From an uncultured Pseudomonadota bacterium (GTDB taxonomy: Bacteria; Desulfobacterota; Desulfobulbia; Desulfobulbales; Desulfurivibrionaceae): DNA of 52,949 nucleotides. How positions within the stretch are numbered: the first letter of the stretch is position 1; each line of letters begins with the position of its first letter. The notes beneath the pieces are model-generated. The model ran no database searches, was not told the origin of the DNA, and saw only the letters and a list, made by a program, of their open reading frames with translations. The position numbers and the translations under genes are program-made. The stretch is from contig CALMMG010000134.1 in assembly GCA_937868185.1 (NCBI GenBank), forward strand, positions 1 through 52,949, in the 5' to 3' direction. Below, piece after piece: positions 1 to 9,185 of the stretch.

Positions 1-419
1 TGGAAAAAATGAAGATGACCAAGCAGGAGATCAAGGACGAAGCCAAACAGACCGAAGGAGACCCCCATGTCAAGGGGCGTATCCGGGCCATCCAAATGCA
101 GATGGCCAGACAGAGAATGATGTCCGAGGTGCCCAAGGCCGATGTGGTGATCACCAACCCCACCCATCTGGCCATTGCCATTCGCTACGATGCCCTTGCC
201 ATGGCGGCACCCACGGTCCTGGCCAAGGGCGCCGGAGTTATCGCCGAGAAGATTCGAGAAATCGCCAAAGAACATGGCATTCCCTTGGTTGAGGATAAGC
301 CCCTGGCCCAAGCCCTGTACAAAAGCGTGGGCCTCAATGAGACCATCCCGGAGAACCTTTTCCAAACCGTGGCCGAGGTTCTGGCCTATGTTTACAGCGT
401 CAAACGAAAAAGGGCTTGA
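1..419 (+). CDS. flhB: Flagellar export switch protein FlhB, C-terminal part (5' end outside window)
   Basis: This is the cytoplasmic C-terminal domain of FlhB, the export-gate component that switches the flagellar type III secretion system from rod/hook to filament substrates. The frame is open to the left edge, so only about the last 138 of the usual 350-380 residues are present and the four membrane segments lie outside. The NPTH autocleavage motif is encoded at 156-167; in the family, cleavage between Asn and Pro drives the specificity switch. The segment before it matches the FlhB linker (KQEIKDE, then the DPHVKGRIR stretch), and the end matches the conserved [11 protein letters not shown] region. 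flhA follows after 75 bases on the same strand, as in many flagellar operons. Confidence 0.95.
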   Translation, partial: EKMKMTKQEIKDEAKQTEGDPHVKGRIRAIQMQMARQRMMSEVPKADVVITNPTHLAIAIRYDALAMAAPTVLAKGAGVIAEKIREIAKEHGIPLVEDKPLAQALYKSVGLNETIPENLFQTVAEVLAYVYSVKRKRA

Positions 420-494
420 TGACAATGAATACGGCAACACCGGCATACAGACCCTCCACCCTTGACCTCATGACCGTAGCGGGACCGAACAACC

Positions 495-2609
495 ATGGCA
501 GATAGCACCAGCGCCGCAACAGGACTGAAAGCAGTCAATTTCGAGATGTCGGGCCTCTTCGTGGCGCTCGGGGTCGTGGCCATCCTCATGGTCATGATCA
601 TCCCGTTGCCCACCATCATCCTCGACCTGTTACTCTCCCTGAACATCACCATCGGTCTGGTCATCCTGCTGATGAGCATGTACAATACCAATCCGCTGGA
701 TTTCTCTTCCTTTCCTTCCTTGCTGCTGCTTACCACCTTATTTCGCCTGGCGCTGAACATCGCCTCAACCCGGATCATCCTGCTGCACGGCCATGAAGGC
801 CCTGGCGCGGTGGGCGATGTCATCCAGGCCTTTGGCAATTTTGTGGTGGGCGGCAATTTTGCCGTAGGCATGATCATCTTCCTGATCATGGTACTAATCA
901 ACTTCATCGTTATCACCAAGGGCTCCGGCCGTATCGCCGAGGTAGCGGCCCGTTTCACCCTTGACGCCATGCCCGGCAAGCAGATGGCCATTGACGCGGA
1001 TCTCAACGCCGGACTGATCAACGAAGGGGAGGCAAAACGCCGCCGCTCGGAAGTCAGCCGCCAATCGGAATTTTACGGGGCCATGGACGGCGCCAGCAAG
1101 TTCGTGCGCGGCGAGGCCGTGGCCAGTCTCGTGATCATGATCATCAATATCATCGGCGGCTTCTTTATCGGTGCCCTCATGCAGAACATGCGGGCTGCCC
1201 AGGCAGCGGAAACCTATACCCTGCTCACCATCGGCGACGGGCTGGTCTCCCAGATCCCGGCCCTGGTCATCTCCACCTCCGCAGGTATTATTGTCAGCCG
1301 GGCTGCCTCCGATGTGAGCATGGGCAAGGAATTCATGAAGCAATTCGGGCACCAGCCCCAAGCCCTGGCGGTTTCTTCCGGAATCATCATCCTCTTCGGC
1401 ATGGTGCCGGGGTTGCCGCATCTCCCCTTTATCGTGTTGGGCATTGCCATGGGCGCCATCTCCCTGATGGCCTTCAATAAAAGCGCCGCCGACCAGGAAG
1501 AGGCAAAGGTCGAGGCAGAGAAAGAAAAGAAGGCCGCCACCCCACTGCCCGGCGCGCCGGAAACGGTGGAAAGCCTGCTTCCCCTCGATGTGTTGCAGCT
1601 CGAAGTGGGTTACGGCCTCATTCCCTTGGTTGACGAGGCCCAGGAGGGCGATCTTCTGGAAAGAATCCGGGCTATCCGTAGGCAGTTTGCCATGGACATG
1701 GGCATGATTATCCCGCCCTTGCATGTGCGCGATAATCTGCAACTCAAACCAGACCAGTATGTCCTGCTTCTCAAAGGGGTGGAGGTCGCCAAGGGCGAGA
1801 TCATGATGGGCCATCTGCTGGCCATGGACTCCGGCATGGCCAAACGAAAAATCGAAGGAATTCCCACCATGGAACCCGCCTTCCAACTACCCGCCCTCTG
1901 GATCAGCGAGGAGAAGAAAGACGAGGCCCAGGTGGCGGGCTACACCGTGGTTGATCCTTCCACGGTCATCGCCACCCACCTCACCGAGGTACTGCGTACC
2001 CACGCCGACGAGCTTCTGGGCCGGCAGGAAACCCAAAAGCTTTTGGACAATCTGGCCAAGACCCATCCCAAGGTGCTGGAAGAACTGGTGCCTGGCTTGC
2101 TGCCCCTGGGATTGGTCCAGAAGGTCCTCCAAAATCTCCTCCGTGAGCGGGTATCGTTGCGCGACCTGCTGACCATCTGCGAGACCTTGGCCGACTTCGC
2201 CCCCCTGGGCAAGGATCCGGACATCCTTACCGAATATGTGCGTCAGAAGCTCGCCCGCTCCATTATCAGCGCCTTCACCGATGATCAGGGAACCCTTACG
2301 GTCCTCACCCTCTCCACCCAAGTCGAAGATCTGGTCCGCGAATCGCTCCAGAAAACTGACCAGGGCGTGTTTCTCAATCTGGAACCGAACCTAGCCCAAC
2401 GCCTTCTGGCCTCAGCAAAGACCATGGTGGAAAAAATTTCGCTGGACGGCTATCAGCCCATCATCCTCTGCTCTCCGATTATCCGCCGCCATTTCCGGCG
2501 GCTCATGGAAAGGTTCATGCCCCATGTCATTGTCCTTTCCCATAACGAGTTGACCGCGCAGACACAACTGCAATCCCTGGGGACAATCGAACTCAACCCC
2601 AAGAAATAG
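495..2609 (+). CDS. flhA: Flagellar biosynthesis protein FlhA
   Basis: FlhA is the large inner-membrane subunit of the flagellar export gate. Its cytoplasmic ring receives chaperone-substrate complexes and its membrane part couples proton flow to export. At 704 residues it has normal length. The N-terminal half is a set of hydrophobic segments, followed by the FHIPEP signature region (SGRIAEVAARFTLDAMPGKQ, then AIDADLNAGLI) around residues 140-180. A charged linker (about 330-350) leads into the soluble C-terminal domain. The ATG at 495 has only a weak ribosome site (GGGACCG), but no better start precedes the family N-terminus. flhB lies upstream and flhF follows after 15 bases, consistent with one transcript. 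Confidence 0.97.
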   Translation: MADSTSAATGLKAVNFEMSGLFVALGVVAILMVMIIPLPTIILDLLLSLNITIGLVILLMSMYNTNPLDFSSFPSLLLLTTLFRLALNIASTRIILLHGHEGPGAVGDVIQAFGNFVVGGNFAVGMIIFLIMVLINFIVITKGSGRIAEVAARFTLDAMPGKQMAIDADLNAGLINEGEAKRRRSEVSRQSEFYGAMDGASKFVRGEAVASLVIMIINIIGGFFIGALMQNMRAAQAAETYTLLTIGDGLVSQIPALVISTSAGIIVSRAASDVSMGKEFMKQFGHQPQALAVSSGIIILFGMVPGLPHLPFIVLGIAMGAISLMAFNKSAADQEEAKVEAEKEKKAATPLPGAPETVESLLPLDVLQLEVGYGLIPLVDEAQEGDLLERIRAIRRQFAMDMGMIIPPLHVRDNLQLKPDQYVLLLKGVEVAKGEIMMGHLLAMDSGMAKRKIEGIPTMEPAFQLPALWISEEKKDEAQVAGYTVVDPSTVIATHLTEVLRTHADELLGRQETQKLLDNLAKTHPKVLEELVPGLLPLGLVQKVLQNLLRERVSLRDLLTICETLADFAPLGKDPDILTEYVRQKLARSIISAFTDDQGTLTVLTLSTQVEDLVRESLQKTDQGVFLNLEPNLAQRLLASAKTMVEKISLDGYQPIILCSPIIRRHFRRLMERFMPHVIVLSHNELTAQTQLQSLGTIELNPKK

Positions 2610-2624
2610 GAGTGAGGAGCAGCG

Positions 2625-3887
2625 ATGCGAATCAAACGTTTTGAAGCCTCGGATACATACAGCGCCATGGCCATGGTCAAAGAAGAACTTGGGGAGGACG
2701 CTGTAATCCTTTCCACCCGCAACCTTCCTGGGAAAAGCGGCTCACCCAGAGGCGGACCGAGGATTGAGGTCGTGGCGGCCATGGAATATGACCCGGAGCC
2801 GGAGATTACTGTGCCGCCTCCAGAAGCACCTGGCACAGAAGGAAGACGTCCCAAAACAGTGGGATACGGCTATCAGTCCGTACGCCAGACCTCGCCAAAG
2901 GGTGCTCCACGCCAAACAGCAGAGAAACAGACCACGCCGCAACCCGGCTTTGACAGCAAACTTTCCGCCGAGCTTTCCGCCCGCTCCCTGCCAACCGAAA
3001 AGGCCGAAAAGGCTGCCAAAGCAGCAAAGGTCCATTTTGAATCCAATGACCTCCGGCTGCGTTTTACCAATTTCCTGCGGCGCCAATACTGCGCCAAGGA
3101 AGAGCTTGATGGCCGCTCTGCCTCGGGTCAGGTCCCCGGCACAACTTCCCCAAAAAGCACCCGGCCCGACCCGAGACAGGTTGCCCAGTGGCGGGACAAA
3201 ATCATCGATCAGTTGCAGATCACCCCTCTTGCTATTGGCATCAGCAAGGCCCCCACCGTGGTGGCCCTGATCGGCCCCACCGGGGTAGGCAAGACAACGA
3301 CCGCCGCGAAAATCGCCGCTTGGTACAGCATCCATGAAGGAATGAAGGTGGCGCTCCTCTCCATGGACTGTTACCGGATCGGTGCCACGGACCAGCTGCG
3401 GACCTATGCCAAGATCATGCGCTTGCCCTGCGAAATCGCCCTGCGCAAAAGAGATCTGCAGGCGGCCCTGCTCCGCCACCAGGACAAGGATCTGATCATC
3501 ATCGACACCGCCGGCAAGAGTCCTTATGATCCAAACCATGTCCGGGAACTGGGGGAGTGGTTTTCCCTGAAAAACGGGATTGATCCATATCTCGTTCTCA
3601 GTGCCACGTGCAAAAAAGAAGACCTGCAACAAATCCTCGACACCTACGAGCCCCTGCGGGTCAAGGGCTTGATCCTTTCCAAGCTCGATGAAACCAGGGC
3701 TTACGCCACCCTGTGCCAGCTGCTGGCCGGGGCAGCACTGCCCATTTCCTGCCTGTGCACCGGCCAGAGGGTTCCGGAGGATTTTCTCCTTGCCTCCCGG
3801 GAGTTTTTACAGACCCTGTTTGGACAGGGATGGCAGGCGGCCGCCGGCGAACTTGCCACCGAGGCCCAAGACAGATGGACCCAATGA
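2625..3887 (+). CDS. flhF: Flagellar biosynthesis SRP-type GTPase FlhF
   Basis: FlhF is a signal-recognition-particle family GTPase that recruits the first flagellar components to the cell pole in polarly flagellated bacteria. The 420-residue product has the FlhF N-terminal B domain (starting MRIKRFEASDTYSAM), a variable Pro/Gly/Lys-rich linker (about 60-190) and the NG domain. The P-loop GPTGVGKTT is at about residues 217-225, followed by a DCYRIGA motif, a DTAGKSPYD G3 region and a LSKLDE guanine-specificity region. A good ribosome site (GGAGTGAGGAG) precedes the ATG. flhG follows 19 bases later; the pair normally controls flagellar position and number together. Confidence 0.95.
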   Translation: MRIKRFEASDTYSAMAMVKEELGEDAVILSTRNLPGKSGSPRGGPRIEVVAAMEYDPEPEITVPPPEAPGTEGRRPKTVGYGYQSVRQTSPKGAPRQTAEKQTTPQPGFDSKLSAELSARSLPTEKAEKAAKAAKVHFESNDLRLRFTNFLRRQYCAKEELDGRSASGQVPGTTSPKSTRPDPRQVAQWRDKIIDQLQITPLAIGISKAPTVVALIGPTGVGKTTTAAKIAAWYSIHEGMKVALLSMDCYRIGATDQLRTYAKIMRLPCEIALRKRDLQAALLRHQDKDLIIIDTAGKSPYDPNHVRELGEWFSLKNGIDPYLVLSATCKKEDLQQILDTYEPLRVKGLILSKLDETRAYATLCQLLAGAALPISCLCTGQRVPEDFLLASREFLQTLFGQGWQAAAGELATEAQDRWTQ

Positions 3888-3906
3888 CCAACCCCGGGGA
3901 ATTCTC

Positions 3907-4797
3907 ATGAATCAGGCAGAAACACTGGAACGAATTATGACCCACTCGCAACCCCAGAAAAAAAGAATGGCCGCACCCCGCAACAGCAGTGAGCCCCAAC
4001 CACGGGTTATTTGCGTGACCAGCGGCAAGGGCGGGGTCGGCAAAACAAATATCGTCACCAACCTTGGCTTTGCCATGGCAAAATCCGGCAAGAAGGTGCT
4101 GATTCTTGATGCGGACCTGAATCTGGCCAACGTCGATATCTTGCTGGGCCTGACCCCGCGCTACAACCTTCACCATGTTTTCATGGGCGAAAAAACCCTG
4201 CAAGAGGTCCTGGTCCAAGGCCCGGAGGGGTTGCTCATCCTGCCGGCCAGTTCCGGCATCATGGAACTGGCGGATCTCACGGAACAGCAACGTCTGTACT
4301 TCCTTGCGGAAATGTCCGCCTTGGCCCAGAAGATCGACATCATGCTGATCGACACCGCCGCAGGCATTAACAACAACGTGATCTATTTCAATCTAGCCGC
4401 ACGGGAACGCATCATCATTCTGACTCCGGAACCGACCTCCCTGACCGATGCTTATGCGCTGGTAAAGGTCCTTTCCACCAGGCATGACGTGAAAAAATTT
4501 CGCATCTTGGTCAATCTTGCCCGTTCGGAAAAAGAGGCCCTGGCCGTTTTCCGGAAATTGAGCATTGTGGCTGACCGTTTTCTCGACTCACTTTCTCTGG
4601 ATTATCTCGGGTATATCCCCTATGATAGCAAGCTGCCCACGGCAGTTCGTGAACAGCGACTGGTCTCGGACATCTTCCCGGATGCCCCCTCCAGCAAGAT
4701 GTTCAGTAAATTGGCCGGAAATATCTCCCAGGAAGAACCCGAAATGAAAGCCGATGGGAACATAAAATTTTTCTGGCAGGGACTCGTTGATCTGTAA
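3907..4797 (+). CDS. flhG: MinD-like ATPase FlhG (FleN/YlxH)
   Basis: FlhG is a MinD/ParA-type ATPase that limits flagellar number and stimulates the FlhF GTPase. The start chosen is the ATG at 3907, after GGGGA at 3896-3900; the frame is open further upstream but that part overlaps flhF. The product has 296 residues. The deviant Walker A motif KGGVGKT is at 41-47, followed by a VLILDADLNLANVDILLG block and an IDTAAG motif. The N-terminus MNQAETLERIM resembles the short DQAxxLR activator helix by which FlhG proteins contact FlhF, with Asn in place of Asp. It sits between flhF and fliA, the usual order in polar flagellates. Confidence 0.95.
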   Translation: MNQAETLERIMTHSQPQKKRMAAPRNSSEPQPRVICVTSGKGGVGKTNIVTNLGFAMAKSGKKVLILDADLNLANVDILLGLTPRYNLHHVFMGEKTLQEVLVQGPEGLLILPASSGIMELADLTEQQRLYFLAEMSALAQKIDIMLIDTAAGINNNVIYFNLAARERIIILTPEPTSLTDAYALVKVLSTRHDVKKFRILVNLARSEKEALAVFRKLSIVADRFLDSLSLDYLGYIPYDSKLPTAVREQRLVSDIFPDAPSSKMFSKLAGNISQEEPEMKADGNIKFFWQGLVDL

Positions 4798-4854
4798 TAT
4801 ACTTTTTTATATTGCAGGCACCCAACCTCCTTTGCCTCTGCGGGCCTACCCGGT

Positions 4855-5637
4855 ATGAACAAACAGCCGTCACCCAAGTTCAAAGACTATACGAATACCT
4901 TTTTCAGCCAGGCAGAACCCCTCAGCGCCGAAAAACGTAACGAGCTGATTCTGACCTACACCCCGCTGATCAAGTATATCGCTGCTCGCCTGGCTTCGCG
5001 CCTCCCCGCCCAAGTGTCACTCGATGATCTGATCAGTTGCGGGATCATTGGCCTCATTGACGCCATCAACAAATTCGATGTCTCCAAAAATGTCCAGTTC
5101 AAGACCTATGCCGAATTCCGGGTCAAGGGGGCGATGCTGGACGAACTTCGGGCGTTGGATTGGGTGCCGCGCTCCGTCCGGCGAAAAACCACCGACCTGG
5201 AAAGGGCCTATTCCGACATCGAAAAACAAACGGGCAGACCAGCCACGGATGAGGAAGTAGCCCAGACCATGGGCCTTGCATTGGATGATTTTTACAAGTT
5301 GCTCGATGAAACCAAATCCGTCACTTTCATGGATATCGAGTTTCTCCGGCAAAAAACAACGGAGGCGAACGATCCCACCCTGTCCGAAACCTTTGCCATG
5401 GACGACCGCGACCCCTTCACCGCTATCAACCTGTCCCAGATCAGAGAACTCATCGCCAACGCCATCTCCGATCTACCGGAAAAGGAAAAAATGACCGTTT
5501 CCCTCTATTATCAGGACGAACTTACGATGAAGGAAATCGGCGAGGTGCTGGGCTATACTGAATCGCGCATTTCCCAGATGCACAGCAAGGCCATGCTCCG
5601 CCTCCGCACCAAGCTAAAAAAGACCCTGGCAAGTTGA
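4855..5637 (+). CDS. fliA: RNA polymerase sigma factor for flagellar operon (sigma-28)
   Basis: FliA is the alternative sigma factor that transcribes late flagellar and chemotaxis genes once the hook-basal body is complete and FlgM has been exported. The 260-residue product has normal length. Region 2 is clear (DDLISCGIIGLIDAINKFD, then FKTYAEFRVKGAMLDELR), including the WVPRSVRRK stretch typical of sigma-28. Region 3 follows, and region 4 ends in a helix-turn-helix (ELTMKEIGEVLGYTESRISQ). No clear Shine-Dalgarno sequence is seen before the ATG. The gene lies 57 bases after flhG. An A/T-rich hairpin spans the flhG stop codon in this gap. Confidence 0.95.
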   Translation: MNKQPSPKFKDYTNTFFSQAEPLSAEKRNELILTYTPLIKYIAARLASRLPAQVSLDDLISCGIIGLIDAINKFDVSKNVQFKTYAEFRVKGAMLDELRALDWVPRSVRRKTTDLERAYSDIEKQTGRPATDEEVAQTMGLALDDFYKLLDETKSVTFMDIEFLRQKTTEANDPTLSETFAMDDRDPFTAINLSQIRELIANAISDLPEKEKMTVSLYYQDELTMKEIGEVLGYTESRISQMHSKAMLRLRTKLKKTLAS

Positions 5638-5839
5638 TCCGCGCCAGAAAGGCACAGTCCCCTTTTTTCCTTCTCCAAAAACGGGCGGGAAATTCGAAAG
5701 TATAGACTGCCTCTCTACAATCCTCTTTTTTTATTTCCAAAACCAGTTGTTACAGTTACAGTAAATAAGATATGGTTGATTATTCATACCGCAAACATGC
5801 ACCAGACCACTTGTACCATAAAGCTGTTAGGGAGGAAAT

Positions 5840-6217
5840 ATGGCTGCTGATCCTAATATAAAAATTCTCGTGGTTGACGATTTTGCCACCATGCGCCGCA
5901 TAATCAAAAACATCCTTACCCAACTTGGCTTCAAAAACATCATTGAAGCAGACGACGGTACCACAGCCTTGGATGTACTGAAATCAGAAAAAATCGGCCT
6001 TATCGTCTCCGACTGGAATATGCCCAAGATGACTGGCCTTGACCTGCTGAAAGCTGTGCGGGCCGATGCCAGCTTAGCCAACACACCTTTCATCATGGTG
6101 ACGGCGGAAGCACAGCAGGACAATATTATTCTGGCGGTCAAGGCCAAGGTCAGCCAGTACATCGTTAAACCATTCACCGCCGAAACCCTGTCCGAAAAAC
6201 TCAACAAAATATTCTAA
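5840..6217 (+). CDS. cheY: Chemotaxis response regulator CheY
   Basis: This is a single-domain receiver protein of 125 residues. Phosphorylated CheY binds the flagellar motor switch and changes rotation. All receiver residues are present: the acidic pair D13/D14, phospho-acceptor D58 (in VSDWNMP), T88 (in MVTAEA) and K110 (in IVKPF). The segment FATMRRIIKNIL and the WNMP motif are typical of true CheY rather than of regulators with output domains. A strong ribosome site (AGGGAGGA) lies just before the ATG. The 200-base gap upstream suggests its own promoter, but none is convincing by eye. The last gene of the flagellar block follows after 8 bases. Confidence 0.95.
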   Translation: MAADPNIKILVVDDFATMRRIIKNILTQLGFKNIIEADDGTTALDVLKSEKIGLIVSDWNMPKMTGLDLLKAVRADASLANTPFIMVTAEAQQDNIILAVKAKVSQYIVKPFTAETLSEKLNKIF

Positions 6218-6225
6218 CATAAAAC

Positions 6226-7119
6226 ATGGCTGACGACCTCCCCAAGCCTGTTGATCAGTTAGCCAGCGCGGAGCCTCCCGCTGACCATGACGAAACAAAC
6301 TGGGGGGAGGACTGGGAATCCGCTTTCCAGGCCGAGGACGATGCTTTTTTCTCAGAAGGAAAAGAAGAGGAATTCTTCCTTGAGGAAAAGGAGCCGACAG
6401 TCAGTGCCGGAGTTGCCGCCCAAGATCTTGGCTCATCCCTAGAAAAAACCCTATCCGGCATCCCTGATCAGGGTGTTGCTTCCGGTCTCCACCCGACAAA
6501 AGCCCTTTTCGACCTCGGGACACTCACGGCCCTCTTACTCTCCGGTAAGATAGCCGCGCAAAAACTGTTCATCCGCCTCCAGTCTTTTCCCATTATTGTC
6601 CGTATCCCCCTGTACGCCCTCCCTTTTCTCCTTATCGGCACCTTATTTGCTTTGAGCGGGACCTCAAAGTCTCCCCCAACCCTTAGCCAGACAAAATCCT
6701 CCCCTGGGCAGCATCCCGGAACCGAAACGGTTTCCCCCGACACAACCACAAACGCAGCTGGCCTGGATGAATCTGGGCAAGCCAGCCAATTGCACCCAGG
6801 AAAGGTCAGAAAAAAATGGGCCTTCCCCGCTTTCATCATTCCGGTGAACAACCCGGCCAGTGATCAGCCCGTGACCTTTGTCCTCGTTGACATCACCCTC
6901 ATTGCTTCCCTGGATGACCAGGAAGATCCCCCTGTCGGAAAAAACATCTTTGTTCGCGATATCATCTATCAATTTTTCCAAAACAAACCTCTTGACGAGT
7001 TGCGCAGGTTTTCCCTGGCCCGTGGCGAGATGAACAAGGAACTGCGGGCCTGGCTCATGAAACAATGGCCTGAGGCCCCCATCGAATCAATTATCTTTAA
7101 CCAGTACCATCTCTCCTGA
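6226..7119 (+). CDS. Divergent FliL-like flagellar membrane protein
   Basis: The product of 297 residues has three parts. The first 100 or so residues are acidic and low in complexity. One hydrophobic segment follows near residues 125-145 (YALPFLLIGTLFALSG). After a Ser/Thr/Pro-rich spacer comes a C-terminal domain of about 100 residues. That last domain has the layout of the FliL periplasmic domain: a strand resembling VTFVLVDITLIAS, then VRDIIYQFFQNKPLDELR, then a helix with GEMNKELRAWL, then a final strand IESIIFNQYHLS. FliL supports the stator and motor torque. Reading it as FliL-like is an inference from this pattern and from the position 8 bases after cheY. The long acidic cytoplasmic N-terminus is not usual for FliL, which normally has under 200 residues. 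Confidence 0.6.
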   Translation: MADDLPKPVDQLASAEPPADHDETNWGEDWESAFQAEDDAFFSEGKEEEFFLEEKEPTVSAGVAAQDLGSSLEKTLSGIPDQGVASGLHPTKALFDLGTLTALLLSGKIAAQKLFIRLQSFPIIVRIPLYALPFLLIGTLFALSGTSKSPPTLSQTKSSPGQHPGTETVSPDTTTNAAGLDESGQASQLHPGKVRKKWAFPAFIIPVNNPASDQPVTFVLVDITLIASLDDQEDPPVGKNIFVRDIIYQFFQNKPLDELRRFSLARGEMNKELRAWLMKQWPEAPIESIIFNQYHLS

Positions 7120-7263
7120 CCCCTTCCCCAAGATCGAAAAACTGACAATTTTGTAGCCATCTTGAAAAGTTTTCACTTTTTTGTTACTTTACTGCCGTCC
7201 TCTCAGCCCAGAACAAAATATGATATCAACGCAATTCCGTCATGTTACGAAAAAAATATTCAC

Positions 7264-7278
7264 TGGCACGACATTTGC
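7264..7278 (+). promoter_or_regulatory. Sigma-54 promoter of amtB
   Basis: TGGCACG at 7264-7270, four bases, then TTGC at 7275-7278 match the sigma-54 consensus, with the invariant GG and GC separated by exactly 10 bases. The predicted transcription start is near 7290, giving a leader of about 75 bases before amtB at 7365. This fits nitrogen control through an NtrC-type activator. No clear NtrC site was found upstream. Confidence 0.85.
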
Positions 7279-7364
7279 TTTTATATTCACTCAGCATGCA
7301 TAGCTACCCATTGACAAACGAACAACTCCAAACAATACAATGAGCACAGAGAGAGGATATAGTT

Positions 7365-8579
7365 ATGGACACAGGTGATACCGCATTCATGCTGATTGCC
7401 ACCGCCATGGTCATGTTGATGACCCCGGGGCTGGCACTTTTTTATGGCGGCATGGTTCGCTCAAAAAATGTTCTGAGCACAGTTTTGCAAAGTTTTGTCT
7501 GCCTTGGCGTTGTCTCAATTATCTGGGTAGTCTTCGGCTATTCCCTGGCCTTTGGCCCTGACGTTAACGGCCTGATCGGCAATCTGGACTGGGCGGGCCT
7601 CGCGGGGGTAGGCCTTGAGCCAGGTAAGTACTCGACAACTATCCCCCACTTGCTGTTCTGCGCGTTTCAGCTGATGTTCGCTGTCATCACCCCGGCTCTG
7701 ATCACCGGCAGCTTTGCGGAACGAATCAAGTTCCCTGCCTTTCTCCTGTTCACCGTCCTCTGGAGCACCCTGGTCTATCTGCCCGTCTGCCATTGGGTCT
7801 GGGGCGGGGGTTGGGTCAGCGGCCACGGCGGCCTCGATTTCGCGGGCGGCACCGTCATCCACATCAACTCCGGGGCGGCCGCCCTTGTCGCTGCCCTGGT
7901 TTTCGGCAAACGCAAGGGTTGGGGCAAAGAGTCCTTTCATCCGCACAACTTGACCATGACCATGCTGGGCGCTGGCATTCTCTGGTTTGGCTGGTTTGGC
8001 TTCAACGCAGGTAGCGCCCTCGCGGCAAACGGCGTCGCGGTCAACGCCTTTTTCACCACCCAGGTCGCCACCGGCGCAGCCCTGCTCTCCTGGCTGATCG
8101 CGGAATGGCTGGTACAGGGTAAGCCCACTACTTTGGGCGCCGCCTCTGGCGCCATCGCTGGCCTGGTCGCCATCACCCCAGGAGCCGGATTTGTCGGCCC
8201 CACCTCAGCCATTATCATTGGCTTGGTGGCTGGCGCCCTCTGCTACTTCGCGGTTCTCGCCAAAAGCCGCCTCGGATACGACGATGCCCTTGACGTGGTC
8301 GGGGTCCATGGGGTAGGCGGTCTCTGGGGCGCTCTGGCAACAGGCCTGTTCGCCACCACCGCCGTTAATGCCGCGGGCAAGAACGGCCTCTTTTTCGGAA
8401 ATCCCCAGCTCCTGGGAATCCAGGCCATGGATGCCTTTACAACCATTGCCTACTCTGTTGTGGTAACATTTATCATCCTCAAGGTTGTTGACCTCGTGAT
8501 CGGTCTCCGCGTAAGCGAGGAAGAAGAAGTACAGGGGCTGGACTTGACCCAACACAGCGAAATCGGGTACTCACTCTAA
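7365..8579 (+). CDS. amtB: Ammonium transporter AmtB
   Basis: AmtB is a trimeric inner-membrane channel that brings in ammonium when it is scarce, and PII closes it when nitrogen is plentiful. The 404-residue product has about eleven hydrophobic segments. The conduction-pore twin histidines are H166 (in GGTVIHINSG) and H315 (in VVGVHGVGG), and the conserved Asp of the binding site is D158 (in GLDFAGG). The N-terminus starts directly with the first membrane helix and has no evident cleavable signal. A ribosome site (GAGAGAGG) precedes the ATG. The gene is driven by the sigma-54 promoter at 7264 and is followed by a PII gene, the standard amtB-glnK pairing. Confidence 0.97.
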   Translation: MDTGDTAFMLIATAMVMLMTPGLALFYGGMVRSKNVLSTVLQSFVCLGVVSIIWVVFGYSLAFGPDVNGLIGNLDWAGLAGVGLEPGKYSTTIPHLLFCAFQLMFAVITPALITGSFAERIKFPAFLLFTVLWSTLVYLPVCHWVWGGGWVSGHGGLDFAGGTVIHINSGAAALVAALVFGKRKGWGKESFHPHNLTMTMLGAGILWFGWFGFNAGSALAANGVAVNAFFTTQVATGAALLSWLIAEWLVQGKPTTLGAASGAIAGLVAITPGAGFVGPTSAIIIGLVAGALCYFAVLAKSRLGYDDALDVVGVHGVGGLWGALATGLFATTAVNAAGKNGLFFGNPQLLGIQAMDAFTTIAYSVVVTFIILKVVDLVIGLRVSEEEEVQGLDLTQHSEIGYSL

Positions 8580-8594
8580 CAGCTTTGGCGTCCG

Positions 8595-8621
8595 GGGGCA
8601 GGAGCACATTCCTCCTGCCCC
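8595..8621 (+). other. GC-rich stem-loop just after amtB
   Basis: A perfect 10-bp inverted repeat (GGGGCAGGAG at 8595-8604 and CTCCTGCCCC at 8612-8621) encloses a 7-base loop, 15 bases after the amtB stop codon. No T-run follows, so it is not a standard Rho-independent terminator. It may stabilise or process the amtB transcript, or weaken read-through into glnK. Confidence 0.6.
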
Positions 8622-8697
8622 GCCGCTACACACTGCTACCGAAAAGAAAAGGCAACTATCCAGCTTGAAGCCGGAAAGTGAAAAAAACCAACGAAAC

Positions 8698-9160
<463 letters not shown>

Positions 9161-9185
9161 GCCGTCATGACCGGCATAAGGAGCC

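Noticed and set aside
5741-5839. Sigma-28 or sigma-54 promoter for cheY
   Set aside because: The region has repeated TTACAG units and A/T-rich stretches but no convincing TAAA-N15-GCCGATAA or GG-N10-GC element.
7163-7175. TGAAAA-G-TTTTCA palindrome upstream of amtB as an enhancer or terminator
   Set aside because: It does not match the NtrC consensus and its A/T-only stem is too weak to call a terminator, although a T-run follows.
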